Shown here piece after piece: positions 1 to 10,500 of a DNA stretch of 28,668 bases. Source of the DNA: Betaproteobacteria bacterium (GTDB lineage Bacteria; Pseudomonadota; Gammaproteobacteria; Burkholderiales; Casimicrobiaceae); assembly GCA_003153335.1 (NCBI GenBank), contig PLYG01000565.1, positions 264 to 28,931 of the forward strand, in the 5' to 3' direction. The translations under genes were made by a program, and so were the position numbers. The stretch's first letter is position 1; each line of letters opens with the position of its first letter. The notes under the pieces are model-generated. The model had not been told where the DNA came from and did not search any database. It saw nothing but the letters and a program-made list of their open reading frames with translations.

Positions 1-82
1 GGACGCGGCCACTCTGGCGAAGTTGCCGCCGGAAGTTCGCTCCCTGTTCGTGCCGCCGCCGGCCCCGCCGGAGGTCAGGTGA
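1..82 (+). CDS. C-terminal tail of an upstream gene (partial, probably traC)
   Basis: A reading frame entering from the left codes for 26 residues, Pro-rich at the end, and stops at TGA 80-82. That stop overlaps the GTG start of the next gene, as in a translationally coupled operon. Too little remains to identify a domain. In SXT- and IncA/C-type transfer operons the gene just before the signal peptidase is traC, the T4SS ATPase, so traC is the expectation from gene order only. The reading frame is clear and the identity is a guess. Confidence 0.45.
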   Translation, partial: DAATLAKLPPEVRSLFVPPPAPPEVR

Positions 83-411
83 AAGTAGGCGCGAGTATCA
101 GCCGCGAAGGCAAGGAAGCGGCAGTACAGGCGTTCATGGCCACGTATTGCCCGTTTTCCTACTACGCTTCCATGCCGGAAGCGCAGCGCCTCGCCTTGCG
201 CGCGGCACTGCTCGCCGATCTGGCCGCCGGCACCGCTACCGCCCAACCGCTGCTGCAACAGGCGCGCGAGAGCTACGTGCCGGCCCGCAAGACGCCAGTC
301 GATGCGGCGCCGGCCAAGGCCGAGGGGGAAGCGGTGCTGATCGCAGCCTTCCCCGAGTTGCGCAAGTTGATTCAGGCGCAGACCCAGAACAAGGCCACGG
401 CCCCGGCATGA
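79..411 (+). CDS. Hypothetical protein, 110 aa, in the transfer operon
   Basis: I do not recognise this family. The frame starts at GTG 79, whose last two bases lie in the stop of the upstream gene, and ends at TGA 409-411, which overlaps the ATG of the signal peptidase gene. The coupling on both sides argues that it is a real gene. The protein is soluble-looking, with no signal peptide or membrane segment, and has one Cys in its first third. An Ala/Leu-rich helical middle leads to a short charged C-terminal helix. The position corresponds to trbI in F, but TrbI has an N-terminal membrane anchor that is absent here, so this is not an obvious TrbI. Confidence 0.7.
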   Translation: MKVGASISREGKEAAVQAFMATYCPFSYYASMPEAQRLALRAALLADLAAGTATAQPLLQQARESYVPARKTPVDAAPAKAEGEAVLIAAFPELRKLIQAQTQNKATAPA

Positions 412-956
412 AGGCGCTCACCTTGTCGCCAGAGCAACGCCGGTTCGCCAAAAGGTCGATGCTGGCGACCGTGCTCGTGTTCGCGCTGGGACTCGTCTGG
501 CAGATGTGGTTTACGCAGCACTGGATGATCGCCTTCAGCCCCACGCGCGGCCTCTGCCTGCCGTGGCGCGGGCTCATCGCCGAAACCAGCCTGACCCAAC
601 CCGTTGTGCGCGGCGACTTGGTCTGGTTCTGGATCGATGCGCCGCAGATACAGGCGTCGTCAGCGACGCCGTTGCCTCAGTTCAAGGACGGTTTTAAGTT
701 CGGCAAGATGGTTGCTGGCGTGGCTGGAGACAGCGTCGAAGTCGGTCCCAATGGCGTTTTCGTCAATGGGCGCTACTGGGGCGACTTGGATGTGGTGGAA
801 AAGCTCGGGCGCGAACCGGCGTACTACTTCCGCCGGGAAGTGGTTCCGGCAGGGCACCTGTTTCTCTTGGGAACGGCCCCGCATTCGTTTGACGGCCGCT
901 ACTGGGGCTTCGTACCACTGACTCGGGTCATCGGCCGTGCTGAGGCGCTCCTGTGA
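408..956 (+). CDS. trhF: TraF/TrhF-type conjugative signal peptidase (S26 family)
   Basis: An inner-membrane serine peptidase of 182 aa, the usual size for conjugative S26 peptidases. These process pilin or other transfer proteins in the periplasm. One N-terminal membrane helix (about residues 18-35) is followed by FSPTRGL, where Ser44 fits the catalytic serine. Lys100 in GKMVAGVAGD fits the general base, and the C-terminal box SFDGRYWGFVP is the family signature. The same frame is open further upstream, but ATG 408 is preferred because it overlaps the previous stop and starts just before the anchor helix. The Ser motif is S-P-T-R-G rather than the commoner S-x-P-x-G. The identification is firm and the exact substrate is unknown. 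Confidence 0.9.
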   Translation: MKALTLSPEQRRFAKRSMLATVLVFALGLVWQMWFTQHWMIAFSPTRGLCLPWRGLIAETSLTQPVVRGDLVWFWIDAPQIQASSATPLPQFKDGFKFGKMVAGVAGDSVEVGPNGVFVNGRYWGDLDVVEKLGREPAYYFRREVVPAGHLFLLGTAPHSFDGRYWGFVPLTRVIGRAEALL

Positions 957-2218
957 CCTGCGCGGGGCTATTTCGCCAGCGTGGTGCGCGGCTGCTCGTG
1001 GCCGGAGCGCTGCTGAGCACAGCCGGACTGGCGTTAGCGCAGCGGGTTCCGGACGCGCCCAACTATTCGCCCGACGTGCCGGTGGCGCCGAAGGACGCCG
1101 AGTTCATGCGCTTTTTGCAGCAGCAGCGTGACGATCTGCAGAGCGGGAAACCGTTGGTCGCGGCGCCCTCGCCGCGCCCGGCGCCGGTGGCCACAGCGAA
1201 AGGGAAGACGGGCAAGGCTGGCGCCGGCGCCGCGCCCAAAGCCGAAGAGATGCCGGCGGCATGGATCGACAACGACATGGCGCGCATCGCCGACAACGAG
1301 GGTATGGGCTTGGAAGAGGGCCAGTTGCCGCCGCCGCCCACCAAGACCGTGGTCTTCATCTCGCTGTCGATGCCCGAGAGCACCCTGCGGGCGCTCTTCG
1401 CCCAAGGCCGTTCCCGTGAGGATGTGCTGTTCGTCGTGCGCGGCTGGCAGCCGCCGTACTTCACCAAGGTCATGCAGAAAATCCGTTCCTACTTCCCCGA
1501 TCAGGAAGTGTCCGACGTGAATGTGGTGATCGACCCGTATCCATTCCGGGTCTATCAGGTTTCGCAGGTACCCGTGTTCCTGCACCAGCGCAAGGGCGGC
1601 GACTGGCGGCGGCTGACCGGCGAGATCAGCCTCGACGGTGCCATCGAAGAAATCGACGCTGGCAACTTCAATCGCAACGTCGGGCGCTCCTACAAAATCG
1701 CCGAGCCAGATGTGGTCGTCGAGTTCCAGAAGCGCGCCGACGGCTACGACTGGGAAAAGGAAAAGGAGCGGCTGGTACAGAAGGCGCTGGCCAAGCTCGA
1801 CAGCGATGCGCCAAGCGTGGAGTTGCCGCGCGTCGAGGTCAGCCGCGACATTTATGTCGATCCCTCGATTACCTTGGGCGAAGACGTGGTGGCTCCGAAC
1901 GGCACGGTGGCGGCGAAGGCCGGCACTCAGATCAATCCGCTGGCGTACATGGCTTTCAGCAAAGCGTTTATCGCCTTCGATCCGGACGACGCCAAGCAAG
2001 TCGCCATCGCCAAGCGCTGGCTGAAAGCAACGTCGGCAACCTTGCTGGCTACACATCTGGCTCCGACCGCCAAGGGCAAGCCAACGCTTGCCGCACGCAT
2101 GGGGCAGCCCGTTTACTCGCTTTCCTCACTCCTCGTTGAACGCATGGGCATCGTCGCCGTACCGAGCCTCGTGCAACAGCAGGGTCTTGTATTGCACATC
2201 ACTGAAGAGAGGCCGTAA
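953..2218 (+). CDS. traW: TrbC-TraW fusion, F-type pilus assembly protein
   Basis: A periplasmic protein of 421 aa, about the sum of F TrbC and F TraW. It starts at GTG 953, overlapping the preceding stop. A signal peptide covers about residues 1-30. A Pro/Ala-rich linker leads to a TrbC domain (about 130-240) opening with VVFISLSMPESTLRALF. The TraW part (about 295-410) carries the classic stretch IYVDPSITLGEDV, then AKAGTQINPL and a DPDDAKQVAIAKRW segment matching the D-x-D-D-x-x-Q-V pattern of TraW. Both parts are needed for F pilus assembly as separate proteins. The fused form is known from SXT/IncA/C-like systems, which supports placing this locus in that lineage. Confidence 0.9.
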   Translation: MTCAGLFRQRGARLLVAGALLSTAGLALAQRVPDAPNYSPDVPVAPKDAEFMRFLQQQRDDLQSGKPLVAAPSPRPAPVATAKGKTGKAGAGAAPKAEEMPAAWIDNDMARIADNEGMGLEEGQLPPPPTKTVVFISLSMPESTLRALFAQGRSREDVLFVVRGWQPPYFTKVMQKIRSYFPDQEVSDVNVVIDPYPFRVYQVSQVPVFLHQRKGGDWRRLTGEISLDGAIEEIDAGNFNRNVGRSYKIAEPDVVVEFQKRADGYDWEKEKERLVQKALAKLDSDAPSVELPRVEVSRDIYVDPSITLGEDVVAPNGTVAAKAGTQINPLAYMAFSKAFIAFDPDDAKQVAIAKRWLKATSATLLATHLAPTAKGKPTLAARMGQPVYSLSSLLVERMGIVAVPSLVQQQGLVLHITEERP

Positions 2219-2222
2219 CACC

Positions 2223-3254
2223 ATGAACTGGTCGAAGTTGAATCCGTGGAAAACCCGGACGCTGCAGGAGGAGTTGGCACTGTCCGGTCCTGTCGATGCG
2301 CAGCTCGTCGCCAACACGATGCTGTTGGAGTTTGCGCGCGAGCGCCGGTCAGATCGCCGCTGGACCCAGTTCAAACGCGCTCTGTTCGCCTTCGTGCTGC
2401 TGGGCGGTTTTGGCCTCTCGCTCTATTCGGTGCTGAAGTCAACCGGTTCGATCCTGCCGGCCTACGACTCCGGCTACAAGGTGGGACTGGTGTCCATCAA
2501 AGGTGTGATCGGACAAGGCCAAGGCTCGGCCGACTCCGTCATCCCCGCGCTCAAGAAGGTGTTCGAGGATGCGCGCACCGAGGTCGTGGTGCTGCGCATC
2601 GACAGCCCCGGCGGCAGCCCCTCGGAGGCCGAGCGCATCTATTCCGAATTGGAACGGCTCAAGGTCAAGCACAACAAGCCAGTCGAGGCGGTGATCGACA
2701 ACGTCGGCGCCTCGGCCGCCTATCTGATCGCAATCCATACCGACCGCATTACGGCGGGACAGTATTCGCTGGTCGGTTCCGTTGGCGCGATCATGCAATA
2801 TTGGAATGCGGCGGACCTCGCCGGCAAGGTGGGCATCACGCAGCAGACCTTTGCCTCGGGCTCGCTCAAGGACATGGGCAACCTCGTGCGCAAGCCGACC
2901 GAGGTCGAGTTGGCCAAGGGCAATGAACTGGTGACCGGCATCGCGTCGGTGTTTGCCTCCGAAGTGCGGGCCCGGCGCGGTGACCGCCTGAAGTTCGACG
3001 GCGCGCACCTGACCACCGGCGAAGCATGGTCCGGCGTGGACGCCAAGTCCGGTGGGCTGGTCGATGATTTGGGCACGCTCGAAAGTGTGCTCGCCCGTTT
3101 CGACAGCAAAGGCCGCAGCTTTGGTCCGTTTCCCAACAACGGATTAGGCGGCATGTTTTCGCGCTGGGCCGGCGCCGTTGGCAGTGAAATCGCCAACGGA
3201 ATGCTGGAGCGCCTGCAGGCCACGATGCAGGGAGCACAATGGCGCACCGAGTAA
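2223..3254 (+). CDS. S49-family (SppA-like) membrane serine peptidase
   Basis: A 343-aa protein with a cytoplasmic N-terminus of about 50 residues, one membrane helix (about 53-70) and a ClpP-like S49 domain. The active-site serine is Ser164 in GASAAYLIA and the matching lysine is Lys216 in GSLKDMGNLVRKP. Their 52-residue spacing equals that of Bacillus SppA (Ser147/Lys199). The oxyanion-type strand RIDSPGGSPSEAE is intact, so the enzyme should be active as a homo-oligomer. ATG 2223 follows a GAGAGG ribosome site. The gene lies between traW and traU, 4 bases after the former and overlapping the latter by 16, so it belongs to the operon. S49 peptidases are not part of the standard F set. Removal of cleaved signal peptides or quality control of transfer proteins is inferred. 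Confidence 0.9.
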   Translation: MNWSKLNPWKTRTLQEELALSGPVDAQLVANTMLLEFARERRSDRRWTQFKRALFAFVLLGGFGLSLYSVLKSTGSILPAYDSGYKVGLVSIKGVIGQGQGSADSVIPALKKVFEDARTEVVVLRIDSPGGSPSEAERIYSELERLKVKHNKPVEAVIDNVGASAAYLIAIHTDRITAGQYSLVGSVGAIMQYWNAADLAGKVGITQQTFASGSLKDMGNLVRKPTEVELAKGNELVTGIASVFASEVRARRGDRLKFDGAHLTTGEAWSGVDAKSGGLVDDLGTLESVLARFDSKGRSFGPFPNNGLGGMFSRWAGAVGSEIANGMLERLQATMQGAQWRTE

Positions 3255-4441
3255 TCTGGGGTCTGTGGTGGGCGCTGGTGGCGATGCTGTTCGGCATTGC
3301 CCCAGCGCAGGCGGAGAGCGTCAGTCTCTCGAAGATTCGCTGCCCCGACGCGAAAATATTGGGTGCGGGCCTCATCAGCAAGATTTGCTGGGGCGCCATG
3401 TTCCCGCTCAAGATCGGGGGCGTCAATACCTTCCCGAGCAAGGACAACATTCCATTGCCCGAGGGCGTCAATGACCGGCCGCTGTGCGCCTGCGGCGGGG
3501 ACCTGAAGAAGGGTATCCTGCCGCGCGCTGGCGTCACCTTGGGGCTATGGCAGCCGGCCCGCGTTATCGAGATCGTGCGCAAGCCCTATTGCATGCCCCT
3601 CTTCGGTGGTCTGCAGTTGCCTATCGATCAAACTGCCGGCGGCGAGCGACAGCAAGGGTTCACCTACACCGCGCCGGATCAAATCCATACCCCGTTCATG
3701 GGGCAGTTCATCTTCATGAACTGGAATTTTTATGCCTTCCCTGTGCTGCAAGCCCTGAAGCTGTTCGACGCACCGGGCTGCAATCCCGGCGGCTATGCGG
3801 CCTTCGACATGCCGCTCATGTTCAGCGGGTTCTTCCCCAATTGGTATGACCCGGAATTGGCCTATTTTCTGAATCCGGACGTGTCGCTTCTGACCATTCC
3901 CGCGATGATGGTCGCGCAACCGATTGAGTGCGGATACGCGGCGGTCAATCGCGCGCCAATCGACAAGTTCTGGATGAGCGCCGGCTGTTGGGGCAACTTG
4001 CCGCCCTATACCGGCTCGGTAACCCCGGCATCCTCCGTACGGGCCTCCAGTCTGCTCTCGGCGCGGGTGTTGTCGTTGCTCTCGCGCCTGCCCACTTCGC
4101 TGGTAGAGCGCACCGTGGGCAAGGATGCCGTTTGCGTTCCGCAATACATGCCGATCCTGAAGAAATCGCAATTCAAGATTTCGATGCTGTTCCCGGTGCC
4201 CGAGGCCAAGGGTTATGACACCACCCTGCCGAGCGGTCCCTCGGCGCCCTTCGGCCAGCAAGTGCAGGAGCAAGACTTCACCGTGCTCGGCAATGCCAAT
4301 CGCTCGTGTGCGCATTCAATCGGCTACCCCACCGCATTGTGGGGTGACTGGCGCAAACGGCCGACGACGGGCGAGGACTACGTGTACCTCCTGTGGCAAT
4401 GGACTGATTGTTGCCTCGGTGTTGTTGGCGGCGGCAGCTAG
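3239..4441 (+). CDS. traU: TraU, conjugative pilus/mating-pair assembly protein
   Basis: A periplasmic Cys-rich protein required for DNA transfer in F-type systems. It has 400 aa (F TraU is about 330). A cleavable signal peptide ends near residue 26. The diagnostic run includes ISKICWGAMFPLKIGG, CACGGD, a YWEPAR-like LWQPARVIEIVRKPYCMP and AGCWGNLPPYTG. Many paired cysteines imply disulfide bonding, consistent with a DsbC-like TraF nearby. ATG 3239 has AGGGAG four bases upstream and lies inside the end of the S49 gene, which points to translational coupling. The C-terminus (QWTDCCLGVVGGGS) matches the double-Cys end typical of TraU. Confidence 0.93.
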   Translation: MAHRVIWGLWWALVAMLFGIAPAQAESVSLSKIRCPDAKILGAGLISKICWGAMFPLKIGGVNTFPSKDNIPLPEGVNDRPLCACGGDLKKGILPRAGVTLGLWQPARVIEIVRKPYCMPLFGGLQLPIDQTAGGERQQGFTYTAPDQIHTPFMGQFIFMNWNFYAFPVLQALKLFDAPGCNPGGYAAFDMPLMFSGFFPNWYDPELAYFLNPDVSLLTIPAMMVAQPIECGYAAVNRAPIDKFWMSAGCWGNLPPYTGSVTPASSVRASSLLSARVLSLLSRLPTSLVERTVGKDAVCVPQYMPILKKSQFKISMLFPVPEAKGYDTTLPSGPSAPFGQQVQEQDFTVLGNANRSCAHSIGYPTALWGDWRKRPTTGEDYVYLLWQWTDCCLGVVGGGS

Positions 4442-4505
4442 TAATTGCAAGTGCAACTATCGTACATGCAACGAATGTCTTCAATTTGCAGCACCTGAGC
4501 GCCAC

Positions 4506-7500
4506 ATGGAAATAAACCTGCCTCAGCCGAAAACAGTCCGCATGCTGGCGATCAGGCAGACTCCGGTCTTTCATGCCGTGACATGGCTGGTACTGGCCAC
4601 GCAATTCTGGTTCCCGATCATGGCCACGGCGCAATCGGCGCCGCCGATCAACTATCCGGAACAGCCGATCCCGACCGCGCCCGATTTCCTGCGCCGCGAT
4701 CCGCTGAACATCACCAACTATCCAGCCCGGCCTACGCCCACGCTAACGCCTAACTACGGCACCGGGGTCCCCGGTTCGACCAACACCACTCCCGGCGCCG
4801 CGACGCCCACGGCGCAGGTCGTACCCACCGCCAACGATGCGCAAAGTCTGATCCAGAACACGTTGGTGCCCTCGCAAAATCCGCCGACCGTGTTGCATCC
4901 GTTGGTGCTGCCCGGATTGCCGAACACGCCCGCACCGAGTGCCTATTACGGGTCAGACAGCAGCGGCTTTGGTCCCAACGGCGGTGGCCAGATCAACATC
5001 CGCGAAATGTTTCCGGGCAGTACCGGCGATACGATTCTCTACGACAATCTGAACGTCGATCCGACGGCGATCCGCTCGACGGCGGCGCAAGTCAAAGCCA
5101 ATATCAGCCAGATTGGTTGCCGCACGACGCGCTTTGCGTTGATGACCGATCCCGGTGGTGGTTTCTCACCATCCATCGTCATGACCGTCAAAACGCTGCG
5201 CATCACCTTGATCCCCATCGCCGGGACCAATCCCATCGAGTACACGAAGCAACGCGACTTCGAACAGGAGAACTACAACGGGATCGTGAACATTGCGGTC
5301 CCAGTTTTGGGCTATGCCAGCACTAAAGAACAAGTGGTGCGTGAGGCTACTCCGAATCGGCCGGGGTTGAGCCTCTACTATCAGCTCTACCCCTTCAACG
5401 CACCGAACGACGGTACCTATTTTCCGTTCTTCCACAACATCGGTGGCGCACTCGCGGGCGGCTTCGATTCGGTAGGCGGGCTGGGGGATCACTTCACCCC
5501 GAAGGGCATCGTGACGATGAATGGTACGTTGGGCTACATGACGGCGTACCTGTTTGCGGTCAATCGCACCTTCGGGGGCACGGTACCCACTGCACCGTGC
5601 CCGCCCGATCCGCCCGGATGTGTGCTCGACAACGTCAACACCTGTTTGCCGATGGCGACTGGCGTGGCCGCGCTGTTCAGCGTAACCAAGTCCAGCACCC
5701 AGAAAGCAATGGATACGCTCAACACGTCCGTGTTTGTGCCGCATCCGCTGACGAACGATCCGGATTTGCAAGTGGTGGTTGGTGCGAACAAGACCATGCA
5801 GAACGATTCGAATCCGGTCTACAACGAATTGTTCGGCGGTTGCACGTATAGCTCGGAGAACCCCGGCAGTACCACCACGACCTATCACAAGCCGGATATT
5901 TACCACTGCCAGAACCTGCGGAAGCAGCAATTCGTCCCTAATGGCTGTGACGGGACGCGCAATTTCACGTTTGCCTTGCTGCAGTCGCAACACGTTGTCG
6001 TGCAGGTGGACGTATACCAGCGCACGCCGTGGCCGCGCCCGCCGCCCACCTGCAACACGCCGACTGATGTGCTGACCGGCGACTATGCGACGACTTGGGT
6101 ATGCACCCCGGTGACCGGGGCACCCTATGCGCCGACCCTCGCGCCGTTCATTTACACCGATGTTCCCAGTACCTATACCGGCCCAATCAACCACACGATT
6201 GCCCTCGTCAACGGCGGCGGTACGGTCAGAGAGGGGCCGTTGAGCGACGGCAAACTCTTCAACTACACGATCTTCCCGCTGGCCGGGGTGCCAGCGGACC
6301 AAATCTTCCCGTGGAACAATCAGTTGGTATCGACGCCCACGGCGGCCGGAACAGTTTCCGGCGCGCCCCTCACAGCCGGACTCGCCACCGATAACTGGAC
6401 CATGCACGTAACGGGCACGGCCACCGCCGCCAGCTCGTGGCAAATCCAGACCGACATTGAACAGGTGTTGTTCAACCAGATCGTCGGCTGCGACAACTAC
6501 ATGGCCATGCTCGCCGACCGGTTCTGTTCGGGCAAGATGGACTGCAGTGAAGATCGCGCGTTGCCCGGTCCGCAAATGGACGTGGGGCAGGGCTTCTTGG
6601 TCAATGCCGATGGCACGGGTGTCTATGGTGGTGTGGCGAAGTTGCTGGTGCCGTGGGGACCGCCTGACTCCGCCGTCAACAACACGACAACTGGCGCAGG
6701 GCCCATCGTGCCGGTGCCCAACTCCTGCTGGAAGGCGCATGGCCAGCCAATGACCTGTTCCTTCGGGACCGGTCCAATTCCCTGCTACATCGACGCCCAA
6801 GGCAATGAGGTTTGCGGCAACACGCAGACCTGCGTCACCGACCCGATCACCAACATTCAGACCTGTGATCCGGGGTTGGTCTCGCATTTCGGCGATCCGG
6901 ATTTTATCGACAATTGCGGAATCAGAACCGGCCCACCGTCGGTACCCGGCCCCCTATTCGGCAATCCGGCATGCAACAGCATCAATGGCGCCGAACAAGT
7001 CTGCGCTCCCGGCGCCTCCGGCATCTTCAGTCGCGTGTGCTACGTCTACGACGTGACCTACGACTGCGGCACCGACCAGACGCTTTCAATCCCGGTCGGC
7101 AGTACGACGCCGGTCATTCAACAGTGCGGCTCACCCATTCGTTGCTTGGGAACTGAATGCCACAATCCAAAACCGGAGGATAACCCCGATTTTGCGAAGG
7201 TGGCGGTCACGACGGCGGTAGTGGACGGGCTGCAACACGACTTGGGGTGCGGCGACAATACGCCCGCCACGGTCGATGCATTGGGCAACCTGCCGCCGGG
7301 ATGTCAGTTGATGATCTTTCCGGGCAAGTGGATGTGGTGCAAGGTGCCTATCGGCACCAGCATCGGCTTGACGCCGGATTGCTGTGCGCAATCGGATGAG
7401 GCCGCACAGGGCGTAGACATCCTCAGTTATATCAAGCTGGCCATGGCCATGTCCAAGCTCGCCAATTTGCCGGCAGTCCAAATGGCGTTGGCCAACATCC

Positions 7501-10500
7501 CCGGCTACAAGGGGCTGATCGACTCATTCCAAAACATGAGTTCGGAATTGTCAGGCGCTGCCGACGCCACTCTCAAGTTCATGCAGGACGCTTATTCAAA
7601 CATCGCGAGCGAACTGGGTGTCTTCACCGAAACTGCGCCGGGTGAGTCGGCTGCCGGTCTGTTGTCCGGGACCGGTACGGGGCTCGGTGGGCTGGTCAAC
7701 TATTTTCAGCAGTTGATCTTCTCCGCGCTTCACGATTTGATGGTCGAAGTGTTCGGCCCCGAAATCACCTCGATGTTCATCGCCGGGGGAAGTTCCGCCA
7801 CCATGAGTGTCGTTGGCGAAGGCACGACCGGGGAAACCTATGTGGCGACGACCGAGGTTGCCGACTATAGCGCAGGGGTCATTCTGGAGGCGCTGAACGT
7901 CGTCATGCTGGTGTACGCGGTACTGCAGATCATCGGGCATATAGTCTTCAAGTGCGAAGCTCAAGAGTTACAACTCGGAATCCAGCGCAAGATCGGGAAT
8001 TGCCATTCCGTCGGCGGGTATTGCAAGTCAAAATTTCTCGGGGTTACCTGTGCCGAATGGCGCAACTCATACTGCTGCTACAAGACGCCGCTGGCGCGGA
8101 TCATCAATGAGCAGCTAAAACGGCAGCTCTACGGCATACAACTGAATGCTGGATATGGGGAAGCGTCCAATCCTTCCTGCGGCGGCCTGACGATCAATGA
8201 ACTCACGGCGGCCGATTGGAGTCGCATCGATCTGACCGAGTGGCTGCAGATCATGCAGGACGCGGGGCTGATGGCCAAGAATGCGCCTGATGCGGCGATC
8301 AAGTACGACACCAATGCGAACGAAAACGAAACACTGTTGGGGCTGAAAATCAACCCACCGGTGACTCCGCCGGTGACACTACCGCTGACCGGCGCACGGG
8401 CATCGCGCACTGTTCAGAAAGATGCGGTGACAACGCCGCCCTTTCAATTGTTGCCATCGCTCACCGACAAGATCATGCTCGATTTTGGCGACAAGACCCT
8501 GCTGATCGGTAATCGCCGGCAAGCGCTGGCCACGCAGCCGGTGTGCTACCGGGACCCGGAAAAGCTGCCGTGGTACGCCGGCGACGTGCCGGCGCCGGGC
8601 GCGGTGATCGAACAGATCGGCGGCACCGGGCAAATGACTTCCTGCGGCGACGGTTGCATCGAGATCACCTTGGGCAAACCGGAGCGTCGTTCCTCTTGCG
8701 GCAGCGGCTCGGTTATCGATCAGAACTACGCGATCAACGTCCTGCTGCCGGCATACATTCGCAGCGCTTCGGTCACCGAGGCCACGTGGGACGATCATCT
8801 GCAGATCAATATCGCAGGCAATGAGGTCTACACCTCCCCGAGCTTCTACACCGGCGGCGAACTGGGAACTATCTGGTGCCTGACGCAAGCCACGCAGTTT
8901 CCGGGAACAGCGGAACCGGGCGAAACTTGCACCTATCCTTCCAACGTTCCGGCCGGCGGGCTGCCGCCGCCCGGCATTGACGTAACGGCGCTGTTTCAGT
9001 CCGGCGGGGTGATCCAGACCGACACCATCGTCAAGGTCTGGGGTTGCGGTCACGGCTACGCGAAGCTGCAGGTGCATTACGGCGCGCCGCCACCCACCGA
9101 CCCGGTGGCCGGAGACTGCATAGCCCCGCCAACGGGCGTCAACATGGGCGCCGGTGGCATGGTTTGCAACGCCTCCGCCTCCGCGACGCTCATCGCCGCC
9201 GGGCAACAGGTCAGGCTGATCGACGACTGCACGCCGATCCCCACGAGCCACGTCTGGACGGCGTCGGCGGGTTGTGTGGCGCCGATTGGTGGCGCGACGG
9301 CAACTGTGACTTCGAACACGGCCGGAACTTGTACCTATACGGATTCGGCCAGCGACTGGGCGCGCAGCACTACTGCATCGGTGACGGTCACCTACAGCAT
9401 GGGCTGCAGCATCACTGCCGACAACGCTCGCCCGTTTACGGGAGAACGGATCCGCCTGACCGACACCTGCCTACCAGTCGCCATGTCCTATGCGTGGGGC
9501 TCCTCGCCGGGGTGCTCTATCCCACTCGGCAGCCGCGTGGCGACGGTCACCGAACTGGTTGCCGAAACCTGCACGTACACTGTCACGGCAACTGAAGGGA
9601 CAAACACCGCCACGACCTCGATCACGATCAGCTTCGATGAGCTGCCGAGCGCGGTACCGGTATGCACCCTCGGCGACACCTTCACGGGTGTAGGGCAAGG
9701 GGTGCTGACGGCCAATTGTTCCGGCAATCCCACCAGTTACGCGTGGACCAATTGCTCCTCGGTGACGGCCGCCTGTAGTGTCTTCACACCACCGGCCGGG
9801 GGTACAGTCACGTACACGGTAGTCGCCACCAACATCCAAGGCAACAGCGTACCGGTTTCCTTGACGATCAATTGGGCCGCGCCAGCAGGAGTCCCGGTAT
9901 GCATTATCGCTTTTGGCGATGCGCTGCCGACGGGGGGCTTTCAACTGGTCGCCATTTGCACGAACATTCCGACGAGCTATACGTGGACCAATTGCTCATC
10001 AGTCGCCCGCATCTGCGACTTCATTCCACCGCCACTAGGTGGGCAAGTGGTGGTTACGGTGGTCGCAAACAGTGATTACGGGCCCAGCACGCCCGTATCG
10101 GTAACGCTCAACTATCCGACCAACGTACCGGTCTGCTCCTCGATCAGCGTGACCACGCTGGCGCTCAATTCGTACGAACTGCAGGCGGTTTGCTCCAATT
10201 CGCCGACCAGCTATACGTGGACCAATTGCACATCATCCACCAGCCTTTGCACGCCAGTACGTCCCACCACTGGCAGCACAGTCACGTACACGATGACCGC
10301 GACCAATGCTTCCGGCACGAGCAGTCCGCCGTTGTCCGTCAACATTACCTATCCGCCGCCAAGCGCCGCCCCGCAATGTTCAGTGGCGGCCAGCGGCACG
10401 AGCGCGACCGGCTACACGCTGGTTGCCAATTGCACCAACTCACCGACCAGCTACACATGGGTGAGTTGCACGTCAACGACGAACACGTGTGCGCCGTCGA

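Noticed and set aside
147..407. Upstream extension of the signal peptidase frame
   Set aside because: Overlaps the 110-aa gene in another frame and would bury the membrane anchor inside the protein.
1034..2056. 340-aa open frame on the - strand
   Set aside because: Antisense to the TrbC-TraW fusion, whose motifs on the + strand are unmistakable.
4215..4505. Upstream extension of the traN frame inside traU
   Set aside because: Arg/Thr/Cys-rich, out of frame with traU and lacking a signal peptide; it is simply an open stretch before the real start.
5166..6887. 573-aa open frame on the - strand
   Set aside because: Lies wholly inside traN, has no homology-like motifs and an Arg/His/Gly-rich composition typical of antisense frames in GC-rich genes.
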